In this document: piece by piece, positions 18,554-28,189 of the stretch
How positions within the stretch are numbered: the first letter of the stretch is position 1
How the letters are laid out: every line of letters starts with the position of its first letter
NCBI RefSeq assembly: GCF_000591415.1
Contig: NZ_JEMF01000050.1
Coordinates: 1-64,000, forward strand
DNA length: 64,000 nt
Source of the DNA: Cobetia crustatorum
GTDB lineage: Bacteria > Pseudomonadota > Gammaproteobacteria > Pseudomonadales > Halomonadaceae
Direction: 5' to 3'
The notes under the pieces: generated by a model
The model's database searches: none
What the model saw: the letters and a program-made list of their open reading frames with translations, nothing else
Told to the model about the DNA's origin: nothing
Program-made: the position numbers and the translations under genes

Positions 18554-19822
18554 TCATTCCGTCATGTGCTGGCGCCGCCGGATACGTCTCACCGATGGCC
18601 CGAGTAGACGAGATACCCAGCGAGTACCGGGGTGGGAGTCGAACGCAATTTTCAACGTCATGGTAATCGGCACCGATAGCAGCATACCGACCGGCCCGAA
18701 CACCCAACCCCACACGACCAGCGACAGAAAGGCTGCCAGTGTCGAAAGACCCAGCGTGCGCCCCATCACTCGCGGTTCAATCATGTTGCCAAGAATGAAG
18801 TTGATTGCCATGTAGCAGCCCCCCAGCATCAGTGCCGTAACGGGCCCGCCTTCCGGCATCACTAGTGTCAGCAGCACGGCAGGAATGGCAGCCAATGCCG
18901 AGCCGATATTGGGGATATAGTTGAGACAGAACGCCAGCGTGGCCCACAGGAAAGCGAATTCGACCCCGAGCACCAGACAGCTGATGCCGACCAGGGCACC
19001 GGTGATCAGGCTGATCAAGGTCTTGACCGCCAGGTAGCGACGCAGCGTCAGTGAGAAGAGCGTGAAGCGCCTCAGGCTGACATGCGGGCTACGCAGCGTA
19101 CTGACCAGCTTGTCACGCAACGACAATGCTTCGTAAAGCAGGAAGGTCGCTGTCAGCACGATAATGACGCTGGACGAAAGCAGCCCTCCCAACCCTGTCA
19201 GCAGATTCGGCACCCACTGGGTCAGTGACGCAGGGTCGATCAACTCACTGAAATGCGCCGGAGCGATGGAGAGACCATTGCTCGCCAACCATTCCAGAAA
19301 GCTCTGGTAGTGCGTGCGCAGGCTTTCCTCCAGCTTGGGCATTTCATCACTGAAGGCAGTAAAGCGGGACACCAGCAACGCCGCCAGAGAGGAAAACAGC
19401 ACACAGACAGTCAGAATGACGATCGGCACCCCAAAACGCTGACCGATGCCATGCCGCGCAAGCCAGCGTACGGGGGCATCGCACACTGCCGCCACGAACA
19501 CGGCCAGCAGCAGCGGTACAACAAGGTCCGCCGCCAGTTTCATGCCCCCAATGATGATGATCAGCGCGGCCAAGCCAACCAATAGCGGATGAATTTCCAG
19601 TGCTTGTCGTACCGTCGGCCGGGCGATGGTTCGGCCAGAAAGCACGCGCGCTTCCTGCTGGCGCTCGTCCCTCGGCACCTCCATTCGCGTGGTGGCCTCC
19701 TCACTGGTCGTCCCCGCACTCAGCGCAGCCTGATCATTTGGCATCTGCCAGCTTTCCTCGCCATGAGAAGCCGTCGCCTCCCCTGCCACCTGCGGCGTCT
19801 CATGGATATCGTTCCTATGCAT
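18554..19822 (-). CDS. AI-2E transporter family (PerM-like) membrane protein
   Basis: A 422-residue protein with a 70-residue hydrophilic N-terminus and then the pattern of AI-2E exporter/PerM proteins: two N-terminal membrane segments (PLLVGLAALIIIIGGMKLAA and following), an amphipathic middle and a C-terminal bundle including FAFLWATLAFCLNYIPNIGS and EPRVMGRTLGLS. Those last two are family hallmarks. The name does not establish AI-2 transport; some relatives are sodium/proton antiporters, relevant in a halophile. The start is supported by AGGTGG about five bases upstream. Confidence 0.85.
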   Translation of the reverse strand: MHRNDIHETPQVAGEATASHGEESWQMPNDQAALSAGTTSEEATTRMEVPRDERQQEARVLSGRTIARPTVRQALEIHPLLVGLAALIIIIGGMKLAADLVVPLLLAVFVAAVCDAPVRWLARHGIGQRFGVPIVILTVCVLFSSLAALLVSRFTAFSDEMPKLEESLRTHYQSFLEWLASNGLSIAPAHFSELIDPASLTQWVPNLLTGLGGLLSSSVIIVLTATFLLYEALSLRDKLVSTLRSPHVSLRRFTLFSLTLRRYLAVKTLISLITGALVGISCLVLGVEFAFLWATLAFCLNYIPNIGSALAAIPAVLLTLVMPEGGPVTALMLGGCYMAINFILGNMIEPRVMGRTLGLSTLAAFLSLVVWGWVFGPVGMLLSVPITMTLKIAFDSHPGTRWVSRLLGPSVRRIRRRQHMTE

Positions 19823-19946
19823 CCTGCCACCTGTGCTGTCATGCCCTGCTGCTCACTGCCCAATGCAGTACTGCGATGCGCTCATATTGGCCGCCTACGC
19901 GAGCCAAGCCAAGCCTTGTCACTCAATGATTGGTCAATGTCGCAGA

Positions 19947-19972
19947 TAAAAAAAGGGAGACCGAAGTCTCCC
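19947..19972 (-). terminator. terminator downstream of the acyl-CoA dehydrogenase
   Basis: On the minus strand a GGGAGAC stem with a TTCG tetraloop is followed by seven T residues. It lies 169 bases after the dehydrogenase stop; I see no gene in 19823-20140. Confidence 0.75.
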
Positions 19973-20140
19973 CGAGAATACCGAGTCAGAGCGCACTGAC
20001 TGGAGGCATGCATTCCGTAAAAACAGCGATTTCCTGCAACCTACTGTTTCTAATAAATAATAAATTCTTGCGAGCACCGATTCCCACCACAAGACATTTG
20101 ACGATAGGCTCAGCGAACCTCTACAGCGTCTACGGAAAAT

Positions 20141-21952
20141 CTATAGCTCGAAACCGCTGCCAAAACCTTCAGCGGTTGGCGCCATCAGCGTCTCTCCACC
20201 AGCGCGAATCATGGCAGCATGGCCCTGAGTACGTGGCAGGATACGCTGGAAGTAGAAACGTGCAGTATCCAGCTTGGCCTGATAGAAAGTGGCATCACCT
20301 TCCCCAGCGGCAAGCGCAGCACTGGCTGTCGCTGCAGCACGCGCCCACAGATAACCCAGTGTCACGTAGCCTGCATACATCAGGTAATCGACACTTGCAG
20401 CACCGACCGCCTCACGATCTTGCATCGCACTCATGCCTACCGTCATGGTCAATTCGCCCCACTCGCGATTCAGTTCAGACAGCGGGCCAGCAAACTCGCT
20501 GCCTTCGCTGGCCTGGCAGAACTTGTGGATCTCTTTGGTGAAGACCTTCAGCGACTCGCCCTGACTCATCAGCACCTTGCGCCCGAGCAGATCCAACGCC
20601 TGAATACCGGTAGTGCCTTCATAGAGCAGTGTGATACGTGCATCACGCACGAACTGTTCCATCCCCCACTCTTGAATGAAGCCGTGCCCCCCGAAGACCT
20701 GCACACCGTGATTGGTGGCTTCGAAACCCGTTTCGGTCAGGAAGGCTTTGACGATGGGCGTCAGCAACCCCAACACGGTATCGGCTCGCGTCTTTTCTTC
20801 GCCATCCTCGAAGCTCTCGACGATGTCATTGAGCTGGGCGGCATACATCACCAGCATGCGACCACCTTCGGCAATCGACTTCTGGGTCAACAGCATACGG
20901 CGGACATCCGGATGCACGATGATCGGATCGGCGGCCTTTTCCGGTGCCTTGGCACCCGATAGCGCACGCATCTGCAGCCGGTCACGTGCATAAGCCAAGG
21001 CGTTCTGAAAACTGGCCTGTGCCAGTGCAACACCCTGAATACCCACGCCGAGACGCGCAGCATTCATCATGGTAAACATGCAGACCAGCCCCTTGTGAGG
21101 CGGGCCCACCAGATAGCCGGTTGCCGAATCAAAGTTCATCACGCAGGTAGAGTTACCGTGAATGCCCATCTTGTGCTCGATGGAACCACAGCTGACGCCA
21201 TTACGTTCGCCCGCTTCACCACTGGCGTCCGGCAAGAACTTGGGTACCACGAATAATGAGATACCGCGCGAACCTTCCGGTGCATCCGGCAACTTGGCCA
21301 GCACCAGATGGACGATGTTTTCGGAAAGATCATGTTCACCGGCAGAGATGAATATTTTGGTGCCACTGATGGCGTAGCCACCGTTGTCATCCGTCTCATC
21401 CAGCGGCACGGCGCGGGTCTTGATCAGGCCAAGATCCGTGCCACAGTGAGGTTCCGTCAGACACATCGTACCGGTCCAGCGGCCCTCTACCAGCTTGGTG
21501 AGATAGGTGTTTTTGAGCGTCTCGCTACCATGATGCTTGAGCGCATCCATCGCGCCATGCGACAGACCCGGATACATGCCCCAGGACAGATTGGCTGACG
21601 CGACCATCTCAGACAGCACCATTGCCAGCGACGGTGGCAAGCCTTGTCCACCGTGCTCAGGCGCCGCCGCCAGACTCGGCCAGCCGCCCTCGACATATTG
21701 CTGGTAGGCCTCCTTGAAGCCGCTCGGCACCTTGACCTCACCACCTTCGAAGGTGCAGCCCTCACGATCACCGGACTGGTTAAGCGGTGTTAGCACTTCA
21801 TTGGCGAAGCGTGCGCCCTCTTCGAGAATGGCGCTGACGATATCGTCACTCGCATCCTCACCGCCCGGCAGACGCGCGTAGTGAGACGGATAGTCGAGCA
21901 GTTCATTCATCACGAAGCGAATGTCGCGCAAGGGCGCCTGATAGTCCGGCAT
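20141..21952 (-). CDS. acyl-CoA dehydrogenase with C-terminal extension domain
   Basis: A 603-residue flavoenzyme of the large acyl-CoA dehydrogenase type, catalysing the first oxidation of beta-oxidation. Features in order: a short N-terminal segment (MPDYQAPLRDIRFVMNELL), the substrate/FAD region around TGTMCLTEPHCGTDLG, and the catalytic-glutamate region LLYEGTTGIQALDLLGRK. These are followed by the extra C-terminal domain. I start at 21952, where AAGGAG lies upstream and the family N-terminus begins; the frame stays open 56 codons further upstream. Acyl chain length cannot be told. It groups with the SDR, acyl-CoA ligase and thiolase genes nearby. Confidence 0.9.
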   Translation of the reverse strand: MPDYQAPLRDIRFVMNELLDYPSHYARLPGGEDASDDIVSAILEEGARFANEVLTPLNQSGDREGCTFEGGEVKVPSGFKEAYQQYVEGGWPSLAAAPEHGGQGLPPSLAMVLSEMVASANLSWGMYPGLSHGAMDALKHHGSETLKNTYLTKLVEGRWTGTMCLTEPHCGTDLGLIKTRAVPLDETDDNGGYAISGTKIFISAGEHDLSENIVHLVLAKLPDAPEGSRGISLFVVPKFLPDASGEAGERNGVSCGSIEHKMGIHGNSTCVMNFDSATGYLVGPPHKGLVCMFTMMNAARLGVGIQGVALAQASFQNALAYARDRLQMRALSGAKAPEKAADPIIVHPDVRRMLLTQKSIAEGGRMLVMYAAQLNDIVESFEDGEEKTRADTVLGLLTPIVKAFLTETGFEATNHGVQVFGGHGFIQEWGMEQFVRDARITLLYEGTTGIQALDLLGRKVLMSQGESLKVFTKEIHKFCQASEGSEFAGPLSELNREWGELTMTVGMSAMQDREAVGAASVDYLMYAGYVTLGYLWARAAATASAALAAGEGDATFYQAKLDTARFYFQRILPRTQGHAAMIRAGGETLMAPTAEGFGSGFEL

Positions 21953-22224
21953 GCTGTTCTCCTTGAGCCGTCGCGACGCGGCGGCGCTGACCTGACGCAG
22001 ACACTCATGTACACGTGAAGAATGCAGACGTGAATGGTGCGTATTTGAATGAGAGGGGCTGAACGGGATAGCAGCCATCATGTTCGCGCTGGGAAAGCAT
22101 GACGCACCGCTATCAAACATGTGTTTTAAATTAGCCTCTCACTGAGTATCCAGTCAAGCAATCGTTTGATTCAAAGCCTGATACATTGGTGGCAGAAGCC
22201 GCTAGATGCGACAAACGGCAGACG

Positions 22225-22252
22225 AAAAAAAGCCCGACCGCAGTCGCGGTCG
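22225..22252 (-). terminator. terminator downstream of the SDR gene
   Basis: On the minus strand the CGACCGC/GCGGTCG stem with a GACT loop is followed by GGC and seven T residues, 88 bases after the SDR stop. Confidence 0.8.
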
Positions 22253-22339
22253 AGCAATATCTCCCCCAGAGATAAACCGTCCATCAATTCGTCAATTCGG
22301 TGTCTTGCCTCTGTGCTTCTCGCACGACAGTGTCTGACA

Positions 22340-23104
22340 TCAAGCCATGCGGATGCTGCCATCGAGGCGAATCACTTCACCATTGAGCATGGTATTGGTG
22401 ATGATGTGTTCGGCCAGTTTGGCAAACTCATCGGGCCGTCCAAGGCGCTTGGGAAACGGTACCGCTTCACATAGCGCTTCGCGGGCCGGCTCTGGAATAC
22501 CCGCCATCATCGGCGTCTCAAACACGCCTGGGGCAATGGCCATCACGCGAATACCGTGGCGTGCCAACTCACGTGCCATCGGCAATGTCATACCCACCAC
22601 ACCCGCCTTGGAGGCGCTGTAAGCACACTGACCCACCTGACCATCAAACGCCGCCACCGAAGCGGTATTGATGATCACCCCGCGCTCATTGTCTTCGCCT
22701 TCGGCCGCGTTACGCGCCATGCGGGCGGCAGCCAGACGCGCCACATTGAAGGTACCGATCAGGTTAATCGTGAGCGTGCGCTCAAAGCCTTCCAACGGTG
22801 CCGGCTCCCCCTCACGGTCGACTAGCTTGGCAACGCTGACCACTCCTGCACAATGAATGACGCCCTGCAGGCTGCCGAAGGTTTGCTCAGCGACATCTAG
22901 CGCTGCATCGACACTGGTACTGTCAGTAATATCGCAATGGCAGAATCGAGCGGAATCGCCAAGCGCATCAGCTTGGTCGCGTGCAGCCTCAGAGACATCT
23001 GCCAGCACCACCCGACCACCCGCCTCGACAAGACGAGCGGCGGTTGCAGCGCCAAGGCCAGACGCCGCGCCGGTGATCAAGAAGCAGTGATTGGCAATCT
23101 TCAT
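22340..23104 (-). CDS. SDR oxidoreductase, 3-hydroxyacyl-CoA dehydrogenase type
   Basis: A 254-residue short-chain dehydrogenase. The NAD-binding TGAASGLG motif is at residues 11-18, the NNAG-equivalent region is HCAGVVS, and the catalytic YSASK sits near residue 157. The sequence resembles type II 3-hydroxyacyl-CoA dehydrogenases (HSD10-like), which oxidise short and branched 3-hydroxyacyl-CoAs. GGAGAG precedes the ATG. Its position between an acyl-CoA dehydrogenase and an acyl-CoA ligase supports a role in acyl-CoA oxidation; the exact substrate is inferred. Confidence 0.87.
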   Translation of the reverse strand: MKIANHCFLITGAASGLGAATAARLVEAGGRVVLADVSEAARDQADALGDSARFCHCDITDSTSVDAALDVAEQTFGSLQGVIHCAGVVSVAKLVDREGEPAPLEGFERTLTINLIGTFNVARLAAARMARNAAEGEDNERGVIINTASVAAFDGQVGQCAYSASKAGVVGMTLPMARELARHGIRVMAIAPGVFETPMMAGIPEPAREALCEAVPFPKRLGRPDEFAKLAEHIITNTMLNGEVIRLDGSIRMA

Positions 23105-23162
23105 GCAAAGCTCTCCAAAACAAGGGATAAACAGTCAGTCCATTGACGAACATGAACCAGAC

Positions 23163-24911
23163 TCAATCTTCACGTGCCTCGGCACGTAACAAGAAACGCT
23201 GAATCTTGCCCGAGGGTGTCTTGGGAAGACTATCGACGAAGGCCACTTCACGTGGGTAGCTGTGACCGGAAAGCCGTTGACGCACACTCTGACGAATTTC
23301 GTCAGCCAGTGTCTCACTGCCGACATGACCATCACGCAGCACCACGTAGGCTTTGATGATCTCGCCGCGGATATCATCCGGCTTGCCTACGGCTGCAGAT
23401 TCAGCGACCGCAGGGTGTGCCAGAATCGCGTTCTCGACATCGGCTGGTCCAACGCGATAGCCCGCCGTCGTGATGATGTCATCATCACGCCCTGCAAAGG
23501 TGAAGCGGCCATCGGGCTCAGCCACCACTACGTCGCCGGTCAGGTAATAACCCTCGACGCAAGGCTGCTTCTCCTGCCAGGTGTAACCCGCGAAGAAGTG
23601 GGCGGGAGAACGTGCGATGTCTACCGCCAGCACACCAGGTTCACCTGGCGGCAGCTCACGATACTCGGCATCCAACACCGCCAGGCGATAGCCGGGCAGC
23701 GGGAAGCCGACGCTACCAACGACGATCTCATGTGCCAGTGCGTGATGATTACAGCAGGTCATGCCTGTCTCGGTCTGACCGTAATGATCCATCACCGTAC
23801 AGCCCAGTTCTCGTTCGACCCACCCCACGACCTCGGTATTCAGCGGCTCGCCGGCAGAGCTGGCCACACGCAGATTCAGTCGTTCAAAAGCGCCTTCGCA
23901 GACGCCTGATGCCTTGAGCATGCGATAAGCCGTCGGCGCTGCGGCAAAGTTATCGATACGGTGGCGCTCCATGAAGGCCAGGCCGCCTTCTGCAGTAAAC
24001 GGCGACTGCATAAAATAGGTCGTCGCACCAAGGAGTAACGGCCCAGTAATCGCGTAATAGAGCCCGTAAGCCCAGCCGGGGTCTGCCATGTTCCAGAAAC
24101 GCTCATCGGGCCGCAGGTCAATCGCCAATCGCTGATAGAGCCAGAAGGCTGGCAGCGCATTCAGCGCGACGGCCACACCCTTGGGTTTGCCGACCGTGCC
24201 AGAGGTAAACATCTGCAGGAAAGGTGCATCGCTCGATAGCGGTACCGGCGGCTGCACCAGCGGCTCGCTTTGCATCAGGACCTGCCAGTCGAGATCGCCA
24301 TCCTGCAGCGATTCACCTCTCCGACGCACACAGATAATCGACGGGTGACGCTCCAGCTCATTGAATTTGAACCGCTGAGCCGTCTCGGTAATCACCACTC
24401 TCGTCTCGGCACGCGCCAGACGATATTCAAGCGCGTCAGGTCCAAAGGCCGTGAATAGTGGCTGATAGACCGCCCCCAATCGCCAGGTCGCCGCCAGCGC
24501 TACCAGCAGCTCCGGCGTGCGTGACAACATGCAAGCCACTCGATCTCCCGGGACTACTCCTTGCGCCGCCAGCGCCGTGGCCATCCTGGCACTCAGGTCA
24601 TCCAATGCTGCATAACTCATCTCGCTGACGTTGCCCTGCTCGTCTTCGTGTACCAATGCAATCGACTCGCCCCGACCAGCACGCAGATGACGCCCGACAC
24701 ACGCCTCGAAGGCATTGCCGGTGAAGCGCTCAGGTTCTGGTTCAGACTCAAGTCCTGACGCCAACAGTTCACTGCGCAAGGCATCGATATCAAAGCTGGC
24801 CAGATACTCTTGCAGCGATTGATGAGGCGTCGGCTCGAAGGTAGCGTCTGTTGCAGAGGTAACATTGGCAGCGCGTGACGTGCGGTTTGTTGTTGTATCG
24901 CGTGTCGTCAT
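23163..24911 (-). CDS. acyl-CoA synthetase (AMP-forming)
   Basis: A 582-residue adenylate-forming ligase activating a carboxylic acid as its CoA thioester. The P-loop-like TSGTVGKPKGV is near residue 238. The DHYGQTETGM motif, the hinge FAGRDDDIITTAGYRVGP and the catalytic lysine region TPSGKIQR near the C-terminus are all present. The overall pattern is closer to acetyl-/medium-chain (ACS/ACSM-like) ligases than to FadD. It is 58 bases upstream of the SDR gene on the same strand, so probably co-transcribed. A palindromic candidate operator lies about 105 bases upstream. Confidence 0.87.
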   Translation of the reverse strand: MTTRDTTTNRTSRAANVTSATDATFEPTPHQSLQEYLASFDIDALRSELLASGLESEPEPERFTGNAFEACVGRHLRAGRGESIALVHEDEQGNVSEMSYAALDDLSARMATALAAQGVVPGDRVACMLSRTPELLVALAATWRLGAVYQPLFTAFGPDALEYRLARAETRVVITETAQRFKFNELERHPSIICVRRRGESLQDGDLDWQVLMQSEPLVQPPVPLSSDAPFLQMFTSGTVGKPKGVAVALNALPAFWLYQRLAIDLRPDERFWNMADPGWAYGLYYAITGPLLLGATTYFMQSPFTAEGGLAFMERHRIDNFAAAPTAYRMLKASGVCEGAFERLNLRVASSAGEPLNTEVVGWVERELGCTVMDHYGQTETGMTCCNHHALAHEIVVGSVGFPLPGYRLAVLDAEYRELPPGEPGVLAVDIARSPAHFFAGYTWQEKQPCVEGYYLTGDVVVAEPDGRFTFAGRDDDIITTAGYRVGPADVENAILAHPAVAESAAVGKPDDIRGEIIKAYVVLRDGHVGSETLADEIRQSVRQRLSGHSYPREVAFVDSLPKTPSGKIQRFLLRAEARED

Positions 24912-25016
24912 GGCGGGACTGGCTCCTGGGTTGAACTCCTGGATTATGCATGGGAGATGAGCAGTACGAATGGTGTCACATGAATGTGTGGATATTGCTA
25001 TCAGGACATATTTACA

Positions 25017-25034
25017 GTTAACGTAAACGTCAAC
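25017..25034. promoter_or_regulatory. palindromic candidate operator upstream of the acyl-CoA synthetase
   Basis: GTTAACG-TAAA-CGTCAAC is an 18-base near-palindrome with one mismatch. On the minus strand it overlaps a possible -35 TTGACG with TATGTC 17 bases on. The form resembles operators of branched-chain/fatty-acid catabolism regulators (LiuR-like), but the adjacent TetR protein is the simplest candidate ligand. Confidence 0.45.
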
Positions 25035-25107
25035 TTAGCGACAAGCCAGACGCACGGCAAGCACTGGTTGACCTCACTGACCGAAAGTTGAAGGCGACGA
25101 GAAACAC

Positions 25108-25710
25108 TCACTGCGGATGACACACGCTATCGATCAAGGCTTCAGCCAGTTCATCCGGCGAGCGTTCACCGTCTGCACGGTACCAACGCACGCTCCAGTT
25201 GAGCGCGCCCAGTACAAACTGCCGCAGTAACGAGGCATCACCACGCAGTAACCCGGTCGCGACGCCGTCTTCGATAGCGCTACGCCACAAGGCTTCATAC
25301 TCATCGCGCTGCTGGACAAGATGCTCACGCGCCGGACCTTCAATGCGGCGCCATTCGTAAAGCGCGACGACATGCGCGTTACGGTCCGTCAGCAACGTGT
25401 CCAAGTGGGCACGCGCCAGCGCCAGCAGACGCAGATGCGCCTGTGCACGGGGAGTATCAGCGGCCAGGGAGTTATCGAGATTCGCCAGATGCTCATGGGC
25501 AATGGCCAGCGCGCTGAACATGCCCTCTTCGATCACGGCACACAGGATTTCTTGCTTGTCAGCGAAGTGATGAAACAGGCTGCCTGATTTGATGCCCATT
25601 TCCTGGGCCAACATACGCACGGTGGTGCGGTCGTATCCCTCCTCCACAAACAGGCGGGCGGCGATACGGACCAGCTCCTTGCGACGGGGTGAGGTGGTGG
25701 CTACATTCAT
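25108..25710 (-). CDS. TetR-family transcriptional regulator
   Basis: A 200-residue TetR repressor. The helix-turn-helix occupies about residues 8-52 (ELVRIAARLFVEEGYDRTTV, then GIKSGSLFHHFADKQEIL), and a TetR-type ligand domain follows. I start at the ATG at 25710; the frame is open 46 codons further but those residues resemble no TetR leader. It is divergent from the thiolase gene and upstream of the acyl-CoA ligase operon, so it probably controls both in response to an acyl-CoA, by analogy with FadR/PsrA-like TetR proteins. Confidence 0.85.
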   Translation of the reverse strand: MNVATTSPRRKELVRIAARLFVEEGYDRTTVRMLAQEMGIKSGSLFHHFADKQEILCAVIEEGMFSALAIAHEHLANLDNSLAADTPRAQAHLRLLALARAHLDTLLTDRNAHVVALYEWRRIEGPAREHLVQQRDEYEALWRSAIEDGVATGLLRGDASLLRQFVLGALNWSVRWYRADGERSPDELAEALIDSVCHPQ

Positions 25711-25715
25711 CGTAT

Positions 25716-25735
25716 AACTAGCGCTTGCTTGGTTT
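25716..25735. promoter_or_regulatory. imperfect inverted repeat, candidate TetR operator
   Basis: AACTAGCGCTTGCTTGGTTT lies directly upstream of the TetR start, in the 209-base gap to the divergent thiolase. Its AGC/GCT half sites around GCTT have the form of TetR autoregulatory operators. Confidence 0.4.
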
Positions 25736-25919
25736 ATGGGATTGAATGGATCAAAGCACAGCCGCGCAGTGATCACAACGCCATCACTGCCCACGCAACC
25801 GCTGCCGCCGCTCCTCTCGGGCTGGCCAGACAGCGTTGCATCAGTCATCCAATAACGGCTGCATCAGCCACAGACCCTTCTTCTGACAACCGCTTTGACA
25901 ACAACAAATGGAGACCGCC

Positions 25920-27125
25920 ATGTCTACTCTTTCTCCGGCCGTCAGCGCCGATGACATCGTCATTCTTGCGGGTGCCCGCACGCCAATGGGCGGCCTCAAG
26001 GGCTCACTCTCGAGCATGAGCGCCCCCGAGCTTGCCGCCGTGGCCATCAAGGCCGCCATCGAACGCGCCGGCTTGACGCCTGCCGATATCGACGAAGGCA
26101 TCTTTGGGTGCGTGCTCCCCGCTGGCGTCAAGCAAGGGCCGGCACGACAGGCGATGCGCCAGGCCGGGGTGCCGGACAGCATCGGCGCCACCACCATCAA
26201 CAAACTGTGCGGTTCCGGCATGAAAGCCACCATGCTGGCCCACGACCTGATCCGTGCCGGCACCAACCGCATCATGCTGGCTGGTGGTATGGAGTCGATG
26301 TCGAATGCTCCCCACCTACTGACGCAGGCACGTGGTGGCTATCGTCTCGGCCACGGCGAGCTGAAAGACCACATGTTCCTCGACGGCCTGGAAGATGCCG
26401 AGACCGGCAAGCTGATGGGCGTGTTCGCTCAGGAAGTGGCCGATGCGCGTCACTATGACCGCCAGCGCATGGACGACTTCGCGATTGAATCCCTCAAGCG
26501 TGCCATGGCCGCCATCGAGTCCGGTGACATCACGCCCGAAATCGCGCCGGTCACTGTCACCAGCCGCAAGGGCGATACTGTCGTCGAACGCGATGAGCAG
26601 CCCTTCCAGGCCAATATCGACAAGATCCCGACACTGCGCCCGGTATTTGCCAAGGACGGCACCATCACTGCCGCCAACGCCAGCTCCATCTCCGATGGCG
26701 CCTCAGCGCTGGTATTGACCAGCCGAGGCGAAGCAGACAGCCGTGGCCTGGCCATCAAGGCGCGTATTCTCGGCCACAGCACTCACTCCCAGCATCCCAG
26801 CGAGTTCACGCTGGCGCCCATCGGCGCCATCGATAGTCTGATGAAGAAACTCGACTGGACCACCGATGATGTCGACCTGTTCGAGATCAATGAAGCCTTC
26901 GCCGTCGTCACGCTGCTGGCGATGGATGCTCACAAGATTCCTCACGATAAAGTCAACGTCTTCGGCGGCGCCTGTGCCCAGGGGCATCCGGTCGGCTCGA
27001 CCGGTTCGCGCATCATTGTCACGCTGATCAATGCACTGGAACGTCGCGGCAAGACGCGCGGCATCGCGGCACTGTGTATCGGCGGCGGTGAAGCCACCGC
27101 AATTGCAGTCGAGCTGGTCAACTGA
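25920..27125 (+). CDS. acetyl-CoA C-acyltransferase (thiolase)
   Basis: A 401-residue thiolase. The acyl-accepting cysteine lies in INKLCGSGMKA, the histidine in GGACAQGHPVGSTGSR, and the second cysteine in CIGGGEATAI near the C-terminus. It either cleaves 3-ketoacyl-CoA or condenses two acetyl-CoA; position in an acyl-CoA cluster favours degradation. I start at 25920 (GGAGA six bases upstream) rather than at the ATG four codons earlier. It is divergent from the TetR gene. Confidence 0.9.
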   Translation: MSTLSPAVSADDIVILAGARTPMGGLKGSLSSMSAPELAAVAIKAAIERAGLTPADIDEGIFGCVLPAGVKQGPARQAMRQAGVPDSIGATTINKLCGSGMKATMLAHDLIRAGTNRIMLAGGMESMSNAPHLLTQARGGYRLGHGELKDHMFLDGLEDAETGKLMGVFAQEVADARHYDRQRMDDFAIESLKRAMAAIESGDITPEIAPVTVTSRKGDTVVERDEQPFQANIDKIPTLRPVFAKDGTITAANASSISDGASALVLTSRGEADSRGLAIKARILGHSTHSQHPSEFTLAPIGAIDSLMKKLDWTTDDVDLFEINEAFAVVTLLAMDAHKIPHDKVNVFGGACAQGHPVGSTGSRIIVTLINALERRGKTRGIAALCIGGGEATAIAVELVN

Positions 27126-27167
27126 GTCTGGCCAACTGAGCCTGATTCGCTCCATCGCCCGAAAACA

Positions 27168-27200
27168 CAGAAAGCCCGGATCATGGATCCGGGCTTTCTG
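27168..27200. terminator. bidirectional terminator between thiolase and pstB
   Basis: CAGAAAGCCCGGATC (27168-27182) pairs perfectly with GATCCGGGCTTTCTG (27186-27200) around a three-base loop. It serves convergent thiolase (+) and pstB (-). Confidence 0.75.
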
Positions 27201-27242
27201 GTTCATACCTAGCTGTTCATGCCTGACAGCTCATGCCTGGCG
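27201..27242. repeat. three imperfect 14-base tandem repeats
   Basis: Three units begin GTTCATACCT, GTTCATGCCT and GCTCATGCCT in phase every 14 bases, directly after the terminator and before the pstB stop. No function is apparent. Confidence 0.5.
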
Positions 27243-27274
27243 ATGCATCACTCAAACAACAGACAATCCACGGC

Positions 27275-28111
27275 TTAACCGTAACGGCCGGTGATGTAAT
27301 CCTCGGCCTTCTTGGTATGCGGATTGGAGAACATCGTCTTGGTGTCGTTGTACTCGATTAGCTCACCCATGTGGAAGAAGGCGGTGTAGTCGGCGACACG
27401 CGCCGCCTGCTGCATGTTATGCGTCACGGTGACAATCGAGAACTGAGACTTGAGCTTGTCCATCAGATCTTCAATGGTCGCGGTGGAAATCGGGTCAAGT
27501 GCCGAGGTCGGCTCATCCATCAGGATGACGTCCGGCTTGACCGCGATGGCGCGCGCGATGCACAGACGCTGCTGCTGACCACCGGATAGCGAGGTGCCTG
27601 GCTGATCCAGAATATCCTTCACTTCTTCCCACAGGCCCGCATCACGCAGCGCGCTCTCGACCAGATCATCCTTGTCAGCGCGACGGCTGACCAGGTCATG
27701 CATGGTCGGTGCATAGGCGATGTTGTCATAGATGGACTTGGGGAACGGGTTCGGCTTCTGGAACACCATGCCCACACGACGACGTAGTGCCACCTCATCC
27801 ATCTTGCGGGCGTTGACATCACGACCGTCCATCTCGACCAGACCCTCGATACGCACGCTGCGAATCAGGTCATTCATGCGGTTCAGGCAGCGCAGGAAGG
27901 TAGACTTTCCGCAACCTGACGGGCCGATCAATGCGGTGACATTCTTCTGGAAGATATCGATATTGATATCTTTGAGTGCCTTCTTCTCGCCGTACCAAAG
28001 ATTGAGGTTTTCGACGCGAATGGCCAGTTCGTGATTGGCATCTTCGTTGGTGCTGATCGGGGTGCCCAGACGCTGAATTGCGGCAGGCTGCTTGGCGACA
28101 GTAATGCTCAT
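27275..28111 (-). CDS. pstB: phosphate ABC transporter ATP-binding protein PstB
   Basis: A 278-residue ABC ATPase with Walker [10 protein letters not shown] at 63-71, signature LSGGQQQR, Walker B VILMDEP and the PstB-type C-terminus [18 protein letters not shown]. It powers high-affinity phosphate uptake with PstSCA. AAGGAA lies before the ATG. It is the last gene of the cluster; phoU, often next, is absent here because a terminator and thiolase follow. Confidence 0.95.
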   Translation of the reverse strand: MSITVAKQPAAIQRLGTPISTNEDANHELAIRVENLNLWYGEKKALKDINIDIFQKNVTALIGPSGCGKSTFLRCLNRMNDLIRSVRIEGLVEMDGRDVNARKMDEVALRRRVGMVFQKPNPFPKSIYDNIAYAPTMHDLVSRRADKDDLVESALRDAGLWEEVKDILDQPGTSLSGGQQQRLCIARAIAVKPDVILMDEPTSALDPISTATIEDLMDKLKSQFSIVTVTHNMQQAARVADYTAFFHMGELIEYNDTKTMFSNPHTKKAEDYITGRYG

Positions 28112-28189
28112 GATCTCGTATTCCTTATTCAGTCGTGGGCCAGGACGTGCACGGTGCGACCTGCTTGCAACAGGTCGCCAGACGCTTGC

